From the NCBI RefSeq assembly GCF_013423955.1, contig NZ_JACCKX010000001.1, positions 2,542,001-2,606,000 on the forward strand: 64,000 bases of DNA, given 5' to 3'. Positions 18,648-29,043 of this stretch are shown one piece after another. Both the position numbers and the translations under genes were made by a program. Each line of letters begins with the position of its first letter. Positions within the stretch are counted from its first letter, which is position 1. This DNA is from Ottowia beijingensis (GTDB lineage Bacteria; Pseudomonadota; Gammaproteobacteria; Burkholderiales; Burkholderiaceae_C). The notes beneath the pieces are model-generated. The model was given only the letters and a program-made list of their open reading frames with translations, did no database searches and had not been told where the DNA came from.

Positions 18648-19592
18648 ATGACCGCCGCTTTCGCACCGCATTCCGAACAGGCCGCTGAACCGGCCACCGG
18701 ACCCGCCGCCCGCACGCGCGCCGAGCGCGAGGCGCTCAAGCTCGAAAAGCGCCTGTGCCGCCAGGTCGGCCAGGCGATTGCCGACTTCAACATGATCGAG
18801 GAAGGCGACCGCGTGATGGTGTGCCTGTCGGGCGGCAAGGACAGCTACGGCCTGCTCGACGTGCTGATGAAGCTGCAGGCGCGCGCGCCGGTGCGCTTCG
18901 AGCTGGTGGCGGTGAACCTCGACCAGAAGCAGCCGGGCTTTCCGGCCGAGGTGCTGCCGAATTACCTGCGTGACCTGGGCATCGAGCACCACATCGAGAC
19001 GCAGGACACCTACAGCATCGTCAAGGCCAAGATCCCCGAGGGCAAGACCACCTGCAGCCTGTGCTCGCGCCTGCGCCGCGGCATCCTGTACAGCGTGGCG
19101 CGGCGGCTGAAGTGCAACAAGATCGCGCTGGGCCACCACCGCGACGACATGCTGCAGACCTTCTTCCTCAACATGTTCTTCGGCGGCAAGCTGAAAGGCA
19201 TGCCGCCCAAGCTGACCAGCGACAACGGCGAGTTCATCGTGATCCGCCCGCTGGCCTACGTGGATGAGCGCGACCTGGTGGCCTGGGCGGCGCACCGGCA
19301 GTTCCCAATCATTCCGTGCAACCTGTGCGGCAGCCAGGAGAACCTGCAGCGCCAGCAGATCGGCGACATGCTGCGCGAGTGGCAGAAGAAATACCCCGGC
19401 CGCATCGAGAACATGACCACCGCGCTGCAGAACGTGGTGCCCTCGCACCTGATGGATGGAACCTTGCACGATTTCCGAAACCTGAAGGCGACCGGCGTGC
19501 CGGACGAGCAGGGCGACAAGGCTTTCGACGAAGAGACTTTCCCCGCGCCCGTGGGCACGCCCTTCGGTGGCGTGGCGCTGGTCAGTGCCTGA
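18648..19592 (+). CDS. ttcA: TtcA, tRNA 2-thiocytidine biosynthesis protein
   Basis: A 314-residue cytosolic enzyme that thiolates cytidine 32 of certain tRNAs using ATP and an iron-sulphur cluster. The PP-loop SGGKDS is at about 61-66, the CSLC motif at 136-139, and a further cysteine pair in [11 protein letters not shown]. The motif [19 protein letters not shown] is diagnostic of TtcA. The gene is intact, and the start at 18648 matches the usual N-terminal extension in Burkholderiales. Confidence 0.95.
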   Translation: MTAAFAPHSEQAAEPATGPAARTRAEREALKLEKRLCRQVGQAIADFNMIEEGDRVMVCLSGGKDSYGLLDVLMKLQARAPVRFELVAVNLDQKQPGFPAEVLPNYLRDLGIEHHIETQDTYSIVKAKIPEGKTTCSLCSRLRRGILYSVARRLKCNKIALGHHRDDMLQTFFLNMFFGGKLKGMPPKLTSDNGEFIVIRPLAYVDERDLVAWAAHRQFPIIPCNLCGSQENLQRQQIGDMLREWQKKYPGRIENMTTALQNVVPSHLMDGTLHDFRNLKATGVPDEQGDKAFDEETFPAPVGTPFGGVALVSA

Positions 19593-19622
19593 TCTTTTGC
19601 AATAAATCGCGGAGGTATCGTG

Positions 19623-20339
19623 ATGTGGATTGCGCGAACAGCTCTTGTATTGATAGCGGCAACGCTGACGGCCTGTGCCACCGGCCCACGCACCGTGGGT
19701 GCCGACGTGCGCACCAGCGCGGCCCAGCCGCCGGGCAACGCGGTGCTGAACGGCGCGCGTTACCGCTTCGAGCGCGGCCCGCTGATCGCCGGCCAGCCTG
19801 ACCCGGCCAGGCTGGAAGCCATGGCGCAGGCCGCGCTGGCCCGCGTGGGCGCCGTGCGTGACGATGCGCGGCCGCGCGTCAGCGTGCAGGTGGGCGGCTA
19901 TGTGAACGCGTACTACCGCGATCTCTGGGGCGAGCCGAGCAATGCGCGCGTGGCGCTGGGCCTGGGCGTGGGGCGTGGCTGGCGGGGCGGCGGCATCGGG
20001 TTCGGGTTCGGCATGCCGATGTGGGACGACAGCACCCCGGCCTACGTGAGCGAAGTCAGCCTGCTGATGCGCGACCTGCAGACGGGCCAGATCGTTTACG
20101 ACACCCGCGCCCGCCACGACGGCGGCTGGCACGACACCGACAACGTGCTGGCGGCGCTGTTCGTGGCGGCGCTGGAGGGCTATCCGCAGCCTGCCACTGC
20201 GGTGCGCCGCGTGGGCGTGCCCCTGCTGCCGCCGGCCAGCGCCAGCGGGGCGGCCGGCGCCACGCCGACGACCGGCGCCGCCGAACCGGCGCACCGCCCG
20301 GTGCGCGGCCCCGAGCCGGTGCAGGCGCCCGCGCGCTGA
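19623..20339 (+). CDS. DUF4136-type lipoprotein
   Basis: About 238 residues with a lipobox LTAC (MWIARTALVLIAATLTACAT). The body matches DUF4136: YRFERGP..., ARPRVSVQVGGYVNAYYRDL, a Gly/Phe-rich segment GGGIGFGFGMPMW, then VSLLMRDLQTGQIVYDTRA. The C-terminal 40 residues are low-complexity Ala/Pro. A GGAGGT ribosome-binding site fits ATG 19623 better than the GTG at 19620. It follows ttcA by 30 bases. Family function is unknown; probably outer-membrane or periplasmic. Confidence 0.8.
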   Translation: MWIARTALVLIAATLTACATGPRTVGADVRTSAAQPPGNAVLNGARYRFERGPLIAGQPDPARLEAMAQAALARVGAVRDDARPRVSVQVGGYVNAYYRDLWGEPSNARVALGLGVGRGWRGGGIGFGFGMPMWDDSTPAYVSEVSLLMRDLQTGQIVYDTRARHDGGWHDTDNVLAALFVAALEGYPQPATAVRRVGVPLLPPASASGAAGATPTTGAAEPAHRPVRGPEPVQAPAR

Positions 20340-20401
20340 CTGGGGTCCAGCGGGGCAAAGTGCCCCGCGGGCGGCCCAACCCTCATGGCATGATGCACGG
20401 C

Positions 20402-21049
20402 ATGGAACCGACCCGCATCCTGGCCATCCGCCACGGCGAAACCGCCTGGAACGTGGACACGCGCATCCAGGGTCATCTCGACATTCCGCTCAACGCCACC
20501 GGCCGCGAACAGGCCAGCCGCCTGGCGCGCGCGCTGCTCGGCCACGCGCCGATCGACGCCATCTGCAGCAGCGACCTGTCGCGCGCGCTGCAGACGGCGC
20601 GCATCGTGGCCGACGCCACCGGCGCGCCGCTGAGCGTGAACGCCGGCCTGCGCGAGCGCTGCTTCGGCGATCTGCAGGGCCACACTTTCGCCGAGTTCAG
20701 CGCCGCCGCGCCGCAGCAAGCCGAGCGCTGGCGCCGGCGCGACCCCGACTGGGTGCCACCTGGCGGCGGCGAGTCGTTGCTCTCGTTTCGAGAGCGCGTG
20801 ACGCAGACCGTGCAAGTGCTGGCAGCCCAGAATGCCGGCAAGACGCTGGCCCTGTTCACGCACGGCGGCGTGCTCGACGTGCTGTACCGTGCCGCCACCG
20901 GCCTGGGCCTGGAGGATGCGCGCACCTGGCAGATCGGCAACACGGCGGTCAACCGCCTGCTGTGGACGCCCGACAGTGGCCTGACCCTGGTGGGTTGGGC
21001 CGACACCACCCACCTGGAAGACGAGTGGCTGGATGAAAGCACCGCCTGA
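20402..21049 (+). CDS. Histidine phosphatase (phosphoglycerate mutase-like)
   Basis: A 215-residue member of the histidine phosphatase superfamily. The catalytic RHGET motif is near the N-terminus (ILAIRHGETAWN), with GREQA, SSDLSRALQTA, GLRERCFGDLQG, and a second catalytic histidine in FTHGGVLDVLYR. The start MEPTRI (20402) puts the RHG motif at a typical position; ATGs at 20390 and 20393 are alternatives. Substrates in this family vary widely (sugar phosphates, ribazole phosphate, others). The stop overlaps the next gene by 17 bases, so both are co-translated. Confidence 0.85.
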   Translation: MEPTRILAIRHGETAWNVDTRIQGHLDIPLNATGREQASRLARALLGHAPIDAICSSDLSRALQTARIVADATGAPLSVNAGLRERCFGDLQGHTFAEFSAAAPQQAERWRRRDPDWVPPGGGESLLSFRERVTQTVQVLAAQNAGKTLALFTHGGVLDVLYRAATGLGLEDARTWQIGNTAVNRLLWTPDSGLTLVGWADTTHLEDEWLDESTA

Positions 21050-22202
21050 AATACCTGAACGCCTGCGCGCCCTGATCGGCCAGGGCACGGACGCCATCGA
21101 AACGCCCGTGCTGGTGGTCGACCTGGACGCCGCCAACCGCAACCAGCAGCGCATGACCGAGTTCGCCGCCAAGCACCGGTTGCGCCTGCGCCCGCACGCC
21201 AAGATGCACAAGAGTGCCGAATTCGGCCGCCTGCAACTGCAGGCCGGTGCCGCCGGCCTGTGCGTGCAGACCGTGGGCGAGGCCGAGGCGCTGGCCGCCG
21301 GCGGCATCAACGACCTGTTCATCACCAACCAGGTGGTGTCGGTGGCCAAGCTGCGGCGTGTGGCGGCGCTGGCGCACCAGCTCAAGGCCCGGGGCGGCCA
21401 GTTGGCCATCGCGGTCGACAGCTTCGAGGGCGTGGAGCGGCTGGCGCAGGCCATGCAGCTGACCAACGCGGTGATCGACGTGTTCGTCGAAGTCGACATC
21501 GGCCAGGGCCGCTGCGGCGTGGCGCCGGGCGAGGCAGCCTTGCAACTGGCGCGCCTGATCGCCCGCCGATCGGCCAGCCTGCGCTTTGCCGGCCTGCAGG
21601 CCTACCACGGCGGGGCGCAGCACCTGCGCAGCGTGGCCGAGCGCCGCGCCGCCATCACCGCCGCCGCCGAACGGCTGGACGACACGCGCCGCCTGCTGGT
21701 GGCGGGCGAGCTGCCGCCGGCGGTGATCACCGGCGCCGGCACCGGCACCTTCGCGCACGAGGCCGCCAGCGGGCTGTGGACGGAGATCCAGCCCGGCAGC
21801 TTTTTGTTCATGGACGCGGACTACCTGCGCAACGAGCGCGATGCGGCGCAGCCGCAGTTCGAGCCGGCGCTGTTCGTCAAGTCGCAGGTCATCAGCGTCG
21901 GCGAAGGCCGCGCGGTGTGCGATGCCGGCCACAAGAGCCATGCCATCGACAGCGGCCTGCCGCTGGTGCACGCGCTGCCCGGGCAGGCGCCGCTGGCGTT
22001 TGCCAACGGCGGCGACGAGCACGGTGTGCTCACGCTGGCCGATGGTGGCACGCTGCCGGCGCTGGGCGACACGGTGTGGCTGATCCCCGGCCACTGCGAC
22101 CCCACCGTGAACCTGCACGACCACCTGGTGGTGGTGCGCGGCGGCGTGGCCGCCGGCCGCGTCGAGGCGGTGGTGGCGGTGGACGCACGCGGCGCCTGGT
22201 GA
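21033..22202 (+). CDS. DSD1-family PLP enzyme (D-threonine aldolase / D-serine dehydratase-like)
   Basis: A 389-residue intact enzyme of the fold-type III alanine racemase-like group. The N-terminal barrel contains TPVLVVDLDAANRNQQRM and RPHAKMHKS, where the Lys would bind PLP. FVEVDIGQGRCGV and GAGTGTF follow, and the C-terminal metal-binding part reads DEHGVLT and IPGHCDPTVNLHD. Both metal ligands (His and Cys of PGHCDPT) are visible. It acts on D-amino acids, either cleaving D-threonine-type hydroxy amino acids or dehydrating D-serine; the precise substrate is open. Confidence 0.88.
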   Translation: MKAPPEIPERLRALIGQGTDAIETPVLVVDLDAANRNQQRMTEFAAKHRLRLRPHAKMHKSAEFGRLQLQAGAAGLCVQTVGEAEALAAGGINDLFITNQVVSVAKLRRVAALAHQLKARGGQLAIAVDSFEGVERLAQAMQLTNAVIDVFVEVDIGQGRCGVAPGEAALQLARLIARRSASLRFAGLQAYHGGAQHLRSVAERRAAITAAAERLDDTRRLLVAGELPPAVITGAGTGTFAHEAASGLWTEIQPGSFLFMDADYLRNERDAAQPQFEPALFVKSQVISVGEGRAVCDAGHKSHAIDSGLPLVHALPGQAPLAFANGGDEHGVLTLADGGTLPALGDTVWLIPGHCDPTVNLHDHLVVVRGGVAAGRVEAVVAVDARGAW

Positions 22203-22204
22203 GT

Positions 22205-22262
22205 GGGTGCTATCAATTTGATGGCTTTCTGCGCTTGACTGGCAAGGGCAGAAGGCTGATTG
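22205..22262. repeat. Dispersed repeat copy after the DSD1 gene (divergent)
   Basis: The sequence atcaatttgatggctttctg, then cgcttgactggcaagggcag and aaggctgattggatg, follows the repeat pattern with several mismatches. Confidence 0.4.
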
Positions 22263-22276
22263 GATGCTTGAATCTA

Positions 22277-22348
22277 AACAGCCGAACAGCCGAACAGCCG
22301 AACAGCCGAACAGCCGAACAGCCGAACAGCCGAACAGCCGAACAGCCG
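22277..22348. repeat. Tandem octanucleotide repeat, nine units of AACAGCCG
   Basis: Nine perfect 8-base units in a row between the convergent DSD1 and Lrp-type genes. The unit length is not a multiple of three, so copy-number change would shift any frame read through it. No gene is seen to use it as coding sequence. Confidence 0.9.
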
Positions 22349-22483
22349 GACGCAGAGGACGCCAAGGTTTCGCAGAGGACGCAAAGAAATCCAAACACCT
22401 GCTCATCGGGGTGCTTGATTGACAGATGTGATCGGGAGTTTTTGCGTCCTCTGCGTGGTTTCTGCGTCCTCTGCGTCCGGCTG
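22343..22483. repeat. Long imperfect inverted repeat (hairpin element)
   Basis: The left arm begins cagccggacgcagaggacgc and continues to gcagaggacgcaaag. The right arm is its near-exact reverse complement, from tttgcgtcctctgcg to gcgtcctctgcgtccggctg. The loop is about 55 bases. Each arm itself contains a repeated cgcagaggacgc unit. It may act as a two-sided terminator between convergent genes, or be a non-autonomous mobile element. Confidence 0.8.
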
Positions 22484-22515
22484 TCTTGGTTTTCCCCACG
22501 CACCGCAGCCGCAAA

Positions 22516-22997
22516 TCACCCCGCACCAGCGGCACCTGCGTCTCGAACTTGGCCCGCTTGACCGAGAAGAAGGCGCGCACGGTGCGCACGTTGGCATCCT
22601 GCGTGAACAGGCGCTCGGCGAGCCGCTGGTAGGCCGGCATGTCGGGCACGCGCAGCAGCAGCACGAAGTCTGGCCCTGGCGCCACGCGATAGCACTGGCG
22701 CACGGCGTCGTCGGCCACGGCACGGCGCTCGAAGGCGTCCTGGTGCTCGGCGCCCTGGCGGTCCAGCGTCACCTCCACGATCGCCGTCAGGCCGTGGCCC
22801 TGCAACGCGGCCACGCGGTCTTCGTCCAGCAGCGCCACCTGCGCGCTGATCAGGCCCTCGTCGTGCAACCGCCGCACCCGCCGCAGCGCGGTGGGCGGCG
22901 AGATGCCGGCGCGCTCGGCCAGTGCCTGGTTGCTCTGGGCGGCATCGTGCTGCAGGGCGGCCAGCAGGGCCCAGTCGGTGTCGTTTGGTTTCATATG
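22516..22997 (-). CDS. Lrp/AsnC-family transcriptional regulator
   Basis: The N-terminal HTH (NDTDWALLAALQHDAAQSNQ, ALAERAGISPPTALRRVRRL) and the C-terminal RAM/AsnC ligand domain (DEGLISAQVALLDEDRV, YRVAPGPDFVLLLRVPDMPA, FFSVKRAKFETQVPL) are typical. Start MKPNDTDW at 22997; MNFSAK at 23027 is an alternative. The frame as written has no stop and runs on through the hairpin repeat. A TGA one base out of frame after a GGGG run at 22516 gives the usual family length of about 160 residues, so the stop was probably lost to a homopolymer error. It is divergent from glmS; the AT-rich 120 bases between them probably hold an autoregulatory site. Confidence 0.8.
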
Positions 22998-23146
22998 CAG
23001 CGGTATTTTGGCTGAAAAGTTCATCATTCAAGAAAAATGTAGATTTATTTCAATTTAGGTGATTGATGGCCGCTGAAATTTCATACAGACTTTCCTAAGA
23101 TCGCGGGTCGGCCGCGCAGCATGCGGCGTTTCTGAAGGGCTTTCCC

Positions 23147-25066
23147 ATGTGCGGCATCGTCGGCGCGGTCTCCACGCGCAACATCGTTCCCCTCCTCGTG
23201 CAGGGCCTGCAGCGGCTCGAATACCGCGGCTACGACTCGTGCGGCGTGGCCGTGCATGCGGCCGAGGCCGCGGGCGCCGTGCCGGGCACGCGCCTGAAGC
23301 GCCTGCGCGGCATCGCCCGCGTGGCCGACCTGGGCGCGCAGGCTGAATCGCAGGGCCTGGCCGGCAGCACCGGCATTGCCCACACCCGCTGGGCCACGCA
23401 CGGCGCGCCGGCCATCGGCAACGCGCACCCGCATTTCAGCCGCGGCCCCGTGCCCGCCGGCATGGACGGCGAGCAGGCCGCCGCCCGCCCGGCGCGTGTC
23501 ACGCTGGTGCACAACGGCATCATCGAAAACCACGAGGCCCTGCGCGCCGAACTGCTGGCGCGCGGCTACTTCTTCACCAGCCAGACCGACACCGAGGTCA
23601 TCGTCCACCTCATCGACAGCCTGTACGACGGCGACCTGCTGGCGGCGGTGCAGGCGGCCGTCAAGCGCCTGCGCGGCAGCTATTCCATCGCCGTGCTGCA
23701 CCGCGACGAGCCGCAGCGCCTGGTGGGCGCGCGCGAGGGCTCGCCGCTGGTGCTGGGCATCGGCGCCGACGGCAAGGAGAACTTTCTGGCCAGCGACGCC
23801 ATGGCCCTGGCCGGCGTGACCGACCAGATCGTCTACCTGGAAGAAGGTGACACGGTGGACGTGCAGCTGGGCAAGCACTGGGTTGTGGCACGCGACGGCC
23901 AGGCCGTGCAGCGCCCGGTGCGCACCGTGCAGGCCATGAGCGGCGCGGCCGAGCTGGGGCCTTACCGCCACTACATGCAGAAGGAAATATTCGAGCAGCC
24001 GCGCGCCATTGCCGACACGCTGGAAGGCGTCGAGGCCGTGGTGCCCGAGCTGTTCGAGGCCGCCCGCAACCACGCGCCGGGCGAGGGCGCGCACGCCACC
24101 TTCCGCGCCACCGACCAGGTGCTGATCCTGGCCTGCGGCACCAGCTACTACGCCGGCTGCGTGGCCAAGTACTGGCTCGAGGCCATCGCCCAGCTGCCCT
24201 GCGCGGTCGAAATCGCCAGCGAATACCGCTACCGCGAATCGGTGCCCAACCCGCGCACGCTGGTGGTCACCATCACCCAGTCGGGCGAGACGGCCGACAC
24301 CCTGGCCGCGCTGCGCCACGCGCAGTCACTGGGCATGCAGCACACGCTGACGGTGTGCAACGTGGCCACCAGCGCCATGGTGCGCGAATGCAAGCTGGCC
24401 TACGTCACCCGCGCCGGCATCGAGATCGGCGTGGCCAGCACCAAGGCCTTCACCACGCAGCTGGCCGGCCTGTTCCTGCTGACCCTGGCGCTGGCCCAGG
24501 CGCGCGGCCTGCTCACCGAGGCGCAGGAGGCCGAGCACCTGAAGGCGATGCGCCAGCTGCCCAACGCGCTGCAGGCCGTGCTGGCGCTGGAGCCGCAGGT
24601 CATCACCTGGGCCGAGCAGTTCGCCGCCAAGGAGAACGCGCTGTTCCTGGGCCGCGGCCTGCACTACCCGGTGGCGCAGGAGGGCGCACTCAAGCTCAAG
24701 GAGATCACCTACATCCACGCCGAGGCGTACGCGGCGGGCGAACTCAAGCACGGCCCGCTGGCGCTGGTCACCAGCGCCATGCCGGTGGTCACCGTGGCGC
24801 CCAACGACGCGCTGCTGGAAAAGCTCAAGAGCAACATGCAGGAAGTGCGCGCCCGCGGCGGCGTGCTCTATGTGCTGGCCGATGCCGACACCCACATCGA
24901 CAGCGGCGACGGCCTGCACGTCATCCGCCTGCCGGGCCACTATGGCGCGCTGTCGGCCATCGTGCACGTGGTGCCGCTGCAACTGCTGGCCTACCACACG
25001 GCTGTTGCGCGCGGCACCGACGTGGACAAGCCACGCAACCTGGCCAAGAGCGTGACGGTGGAGTAA
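23147..25066 (+). CDS. glmS: GlmS, glutamine:fructose-6-phosphate aminotransferase
   Basis: A 639-residue intact enzyme making glucosamine-6-phosphate, the first step toward UDP-GlcNAc for peptidoglycan and LPS. Cys2 in MCGIVGAVS is the N-terminal glutaminase nucleophile. [10 protein letters not shown] and HTRWATHG are in the same domain. Two SIS isomerase domains follow ([20 protein letters not shown]-type [37 protein letters not shown]) and the end [12 protein letters not shown] is the conserved C-tail. It is slightly longer than E. coli GlmS through N-domain insertions ([19 protein letters not shown]). No glmS-type ribozyme is seen upstream. Confidence 0.97.
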   Translation: MCGIVGAVSTRNIVPLLVQGLQRLEYRGYDSCGVAVHAAEAAGAVPGTRLKRLRGIARVADLGAQAESQGLAGSTGIAHTRWATHGAPAIGNAHPHFSRGPVPAGMDGEQAAARPARVTLVHNGIIENHEALRAELLARGYFFTSQTDTEVIVHLIDSLYDGDLLAAVQAAVKRLRGSYSIAVLHRDEPQRLVGAREGSPLVLGIGADGKENFLASDAMALAGVTDQIVYLEEGDTVDVQLGKHWVVARDGQAVQRPVRTVQAMSGAAELGPYRHYMQKEIFEQPRAIADTLEGVEAVVPELFEAARNHAPGEGAHATFRATDQVLILACGTSYYAGCVAKYWLEAIAQLPCAVEIASEYRYRESVPNPRTLVVTITQSGETADTLAALRHAQSLGMQHTLTVCNVATSAMVRECKLAYVTRAGIEIGVASTKAFTTQLAGLFLLTLALAQARGLLTEAQEAEHLKAMRQLPNALQAVLALEPQVITWAEQFAAKENALFLGRGLHYPVAQEGALKLKEITYIHAEAYAAGELKHGPLALVTSAMPVVTVAPNDALLEKLKSNMQEVRARGGVLYVLADADTHIDSGDGLHVIRLPGHYGALSAIVHVVPLQLLAYHTAVARGTDVDKPRNLAKSVTVE

Positions 25067-25185
25067 GCGGCTGCCAGTGCCTTCAATGCTGACCCCAACA
25101 AGTAAAGTCCGTCGGGAGCCAACATAGTCCGGCGAAGATCGCTATTGCTCCGAAAGCAAACTGGTTTGAGAATCTCCGTGCTGCC

Positions 25186-27038
25186 TTAGCGCGCGTGAAC
25201 AACCTCTTGGGGAGCGACACCGAGGCGCGCCGCCAGCAGGGCGCGCAGGCGCAATGGCCGAACCGGCTTGCGCAGCACTTGAAACGCCGAGCCGGCCTGG
25301 TGCAGGTGCTGGATGTCCTCGCCGGTGACCAGCAGCGCCAGGCGCAGGTCGGGCAAGCGCTGGCGTGCCTCGCGCAATACCGCGAGGCCGTCACGCTCAC
25401 CGGGCAGCCGCCAGTCGCTGATCACGGCGTCGTAAGCGTGCTGCGCCATCGAGCGACTGGCCTGTCCGGCATCGTGTGCGGCGTCGGCATGCAATCCCCA
25501 CATCCGCATCAGCAGCACCAGCGCATCGCGCACGCTCGGGTTGTCTTCCACTACCAGCACCCGGCCGCAGAATGGTCGAGCGGATGGGGCGGCCTGTTGC
25601 GGGTAGGGCATGCCGTCGGGCGGCGGGTCGGCGCGCGGCAAGTCGAGTGCAAACACGCAGCCGCGCCCGACCCGGAGTTGAGCGTGATGCGGTGGCCCAG
25701 CAGGTCGGCGACACGCCGCACGGTGGCCAGGCCCAGTCCGGTGCCTTGCGTGGGGTCGCGGGCTGCGTTGTCGAGCTGCACGAACTCCTCGAACACCGCA
25801 TCGTGCGCCTCGGGTGCGATGCCGATGCCGGTATCGACGATGCACAGGCGCCAGGCGTTGCCTCGGGGCCGCACGCCAAGCACCACACCGCCACGGGCGG
25901 TGTAGCGGATGGCGTTGGCCAGCAGGTTGGACAACGCGCGCTCCAGCAGCGCCACATCGCTGCGGGCCCAGGCGGTGGTGGGGTGAATGCGCAAGCGCAG
26001 CCCTTTCTGCCGGGCCATGCCTTCGTACATGCCGGCCAAGCGCTCCAGCAGTGGCTGCACGGCGAATGCGCTGGGTGCTGGCGTGATCTGGCCGGCGTCC
26101 AGGCGCGACAGGTCCATCACGACTTCCAGCAGGCGGTCGAGCGAGGCCATGCACTCGCCCATGCGGGCCAGCGTCGGCGCGTCGCGCGCACTGCCTTCAA
26201 GCACGCCGTGGTACAGGCTCATGGCTTGCAGAGGCTGGCGGAGATCGTGGCTGGCAGCGGCAAAGAAGCGCGATTTGGCGGCGTTGGCAGCTTCGGCCTG
26301 AGCGCGCCGTTCATCCAGCTCGCGCATCAGTTGTTCGTTGAGCAGGCGGGTGGACATGTCGTTGTGCAGTGTGCGCGCGAAGCGCAATCCGGCCATGCCG
26401 AGCGTGAACCAAAGCAACGCGGTGAAGAGTGCGGCGAACAGGCGTTCGTCGCCGCCGAGCAGCAGTACTTGAGCGCTCAGGCCCAGCAGCATTGGTGTGA
26501 ACGAGGCCCACATGGCCGGTGGCCAGCAGCAGAACTGTGTCACCGAACTGGCGGCCACGATGGTGGCCAAGGCCAGGATCACGAACACCAGCGACGCGTT
26601 GCCCGAGATGACGACTGGATAGCCCCAGCCGGCGACGATGGCGGACGACAGTCCGGTGCGCCAGGTCACGGCGTGCAGCCAGGGGCGCGGCCGGCTGTCG
26701 CCGTCCGCCTGTGCCCGTGCGGCGCGGCGAATGAAGAACAGGCGCTCAACGGTCAGCGCATACAGCAGCAACGCGGGCACCATGGCAGCCATTGGCCCGA
26801 CGCTCGGCATGATGAGCCACACGACCAGCGCCGGCCCGACGGCTGCGGTGATCAGCGTCGTGCGCAGCCCTGCCATGACGAGGTCGAGTACCCGTTGCTC
26901 AAACAGCAGGCGCTGGGCCGGATCATGGACCTTCGGGAACAGACGCTCGGCTTCGAGCATCATTGCACGCGCCAGTGACCAGCCTGCGGCGTTGGCGGTT
27001 GCGTCGGCGACCGATGTGTCAGGCGTCATGTTGCTCAA
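25186..27038 (-). CDS. Hybrid sensor histidine kinase with C-terminal receiver, one frameshift
   Basis: The N-terminus carries four to six membrane helices (from TTLITAAVGPALVVWLIMP to LLWFTLGMAGLRFA). A kinase core follows: H-box FFAAASHDLRQPLQAMSLY with the phospho-histidine, N-box LLANAIRYTARGG, then DTGIGIAPE and GTGLGLATVRR. A base change in a GGG run near 25675 joins the C-terminal receiver domain: VLVVEDNPSVRDAL, then YDAVISDWRLPG with the phospho-aspartate, then LRKPVRPLRLRALL. The total is about 617 residues. The start ATG overlaps the stop of the upstream response-regulator gene, so the pair is translationally coupled. The signal sensed is unknown. Confidence 0.86.
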
Positions 27039-27699
27039 GTGTGTCGCGAGCCATCATCACCGCCTGCAAGCGGTTGGAGGCGCCCATCTTGTCGAAGATG
27101 TCTTCGATATGCTTCTTCACCGTGGCCGGCGAGATGCCAAGGGCCCGCGCGATCTTCTTGTTGCTGGCGCCGGTGGCCAGGTGACGCAGCACGTCCACCT
27201 GTCTGCCGGTCAGTCCGCGCGGTCCGGCCACGGCGGCTACGCTGATGGCTGGCGCCAGCAGCTCGTCATCGAACACGGTCTCGCCATTGGCCAGCCGGCG
27301 CAGACATGACAGCAAGGCCGGCAACTCCAACGCTTTCGGCAGATATGCCATCAAGCCGGCGTCGTACGCGCGCCGAGGCAGCGTGGGGTCGTCCACGCCC
27401 GACATCAGGCCGATGCCGACGGACGGGCACCGCGCCCGCAGGCGTTCGGCGCCGCGCAGGCCGTCCTCGCCGGGCAGACGGTAGTCGAGCAGCACCAGGT
27501 CGAACGCCTCGCCATCCGAGCACAGCACCTCGAGCGCCTGGTCCAGCGTGGCCACAGCATGCACTTGCAGCGTCGGCACCTGGTGGCGCAGCGCCGTGGC
27601 GAGGCCGTCGCGAAACAGCGGATGGTCATCCACTAGCAGCACGGCGAAGCCATCAAGCTCATCGTTCAACGGAGATCCTTTGAAGTGCGGCTGGGGCAT
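27019..27699 (-). CDS. NarL/FixJ-type response regulator
   Basis: About 226 residues. The receiver domain has VLLVDDHPLFRDGLATAL, the phospho-acceptor in FDLVLLDYRLPGEDG, and KALELPALL. The C-terminal LuxR HTH reads GLTGRQVDVLRHLATGASNK, KIARALGISPATVKKHIEDI, FDKMGASNRLQAV. The start MPQPHFKGSP is at 27699; an internal start near LNDEL is possible. It forms a two-component operon with the kinase gene that overlaps its 3' end. The divergently placed lipoprotein gene at 27865 is a possible target, from position only. Confidence 0.88.
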   Translation of the reverse strand: MPQPHFKGSPLNDELDGFAVLLVDDHPLFRDGLATALRHQVPTLQVHAVATLDQALEVLCSDGEAFDLVLLDYRLPGEDGLRGAERLRARCPSVGIGLMSGVDDPTLPRRAYDAGLMAYLPKALELPALLSCLRRLANGETVFDDELLAPAISVAAVAGPRGLTGRQVDVLRHLATGASNKKIARALGISPATVKKHIEDIFDKMGASNRLQAVMMARDTLEQHDA

Positions 27700-27864
27700 G
27701 ATTTTCAAGAATAGCGCAGGGTCCGCGTTTGCGCAGGGGGCCAAACGGCCGATGGTGGCGCGCGGTGCCCGCCGGCATGATGGGTTCAGCGGCCGTATGT
27801 GCGTGCGGCGATGACTGACAGACGCCTGCGGTGCCGCCCCCATCGCCTGAAAGGAGGCGCGATC

Positions 27865-29015
27865 ATGCGCAGCACGGTTTCTACTTTCCACGTCGGCCAT
27901 TGGCGGCTCGTCGCGGCTTGCGGCTTGGGGCTGGGGTTGCTGGCCTGCGGCGGCTCGGACGACGAGGCGACCCAGCGATTCACGGTTGGCGGCACGGTCA
28001 GCGGACTGACCGCCGCAGGGCTGGTGCTGCAGAACAATGGCGCCGATGACCTGGCGCTGCCGGCCGGCGCCCGTGATTTCGTGTTTGCGGCTGCGCTGGC
28101 GGCGGGCGAGCCTTACGACGTCAGCATCAGGGCGCAGCCGTCGGGCCAGAAATGCATGGTAGGTCGCGGGCAGGGAATGCTGGCGCGCGATGTGCGCGAT
28201 GTCCAGGTGAACTGCGCACCCGCAGCGGGCGACGACGGGGCCATACCGGGCCCGGGTGACGGCACCGGCGACGGAGACGGTGGCGCCGATGTGGGCGCCG
28301 GCGCCGCGAGCGCCTGCTTCAACCCTGCCCTGATGACGCCTGGAACCCGCTACCGGTGGCACATGCAGACGCAGGTGGAAGGCCAGCTGGTATCCATGGT
28401 GCAGGAACGCCGGATCGAGGGCGGCGGCAGCTTTGCTGGTGCTTCCGGCTTGGTGGTGGATAGTGGTTCGATGTCCATGACCTTCGGCGCCAGCGGCTCG
28501 ATGGATCAAAGAGGCGCCTGGTATTACAAGCGCCTGGACACGGCTGCCGGACCGGTGATCGTTGAATATGGCGGCAGCGCCGATGCGACGACCAGCGCGG
28601 GGGTATGCGTTTCGACTCGCGGCACGAGTGGGTCAACACGCCGCCAGCGGAAAAGCGAGAGCTTGCGCTGCAATCCGGGCAGAGCTATCCATACAGTGCC
28701 ACCACGCGCACGACCACAAGAACGATGATGAGCGGGGTGGCGATCCATACCACCGTCGATACGAGCACCGATGCCTATCGAGTGACTTATCTGGGGCAGA
28801 AGGAAATCACCGTCGCGGCGGGCACCTACCCAGCCTGCCACTTCAGCAATGCGACGACCGAGGGCCAGGTGGATGTTTACTACTCGGTCGGCAGTGGCTT
28901 GCCGCTGGTGATCGCCAGCAGGATCGAGGACGGCGGGCTCGTGCGCATGGAAATGCAGCCTGACTCGCATGTCAACGGCGTACCGGTCAGCCAGTACCAC
29001 GCTTCGCGCCAGTGA
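27865..29015 (+). CDS. Lipoprotein with Gly/Asp-rich linker, one frameshift
   Basis: ATG 27865 follows an AAGGAGG ribosome-binding site. The lipobox is LLACG (VAACGLGLGLLACGGSDDEA). A first domain contains FTVGGTVSGLTAAGLVLQNN, a pattern seen in many betaproteobacterial secreted proteins. A PGPGDGTGDGDGG linker follows, then a β-rich domain. The frame breaks near the GGGGG at 28603 and resumes at RFDSRHEWVNTPPAEK, ending YHASRQ at 29015. About 383 residues. Function unknown. The next gene starts 28 bases later in the same direction. Confidence 0.68.
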
Positions 29016-29043
29016 AGCCACCAACCCAAACGCGAGGCGACCC

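Noticed and set aside
18477..20294. 605-residue minus-strand frame
   Set aside because: Antisense of ttcA and the DUF4136 gene.
22277..22348. CRISPR array
   Set aside because: Eight-base units without spacers; a simple tandem repeat.
20949..23027. One 692-residue minus-strand protein
   Set aside because: The Lrp domain ends near 22516; the remainder is read-through of repeats and antisense of the DSD1 gene.
23040..23146. glmS ribozyme upstream of glmS
   Set aside because: No conserved ribozyme core seen; such ribozymes are known from Gram-positive bacteria, not this group.
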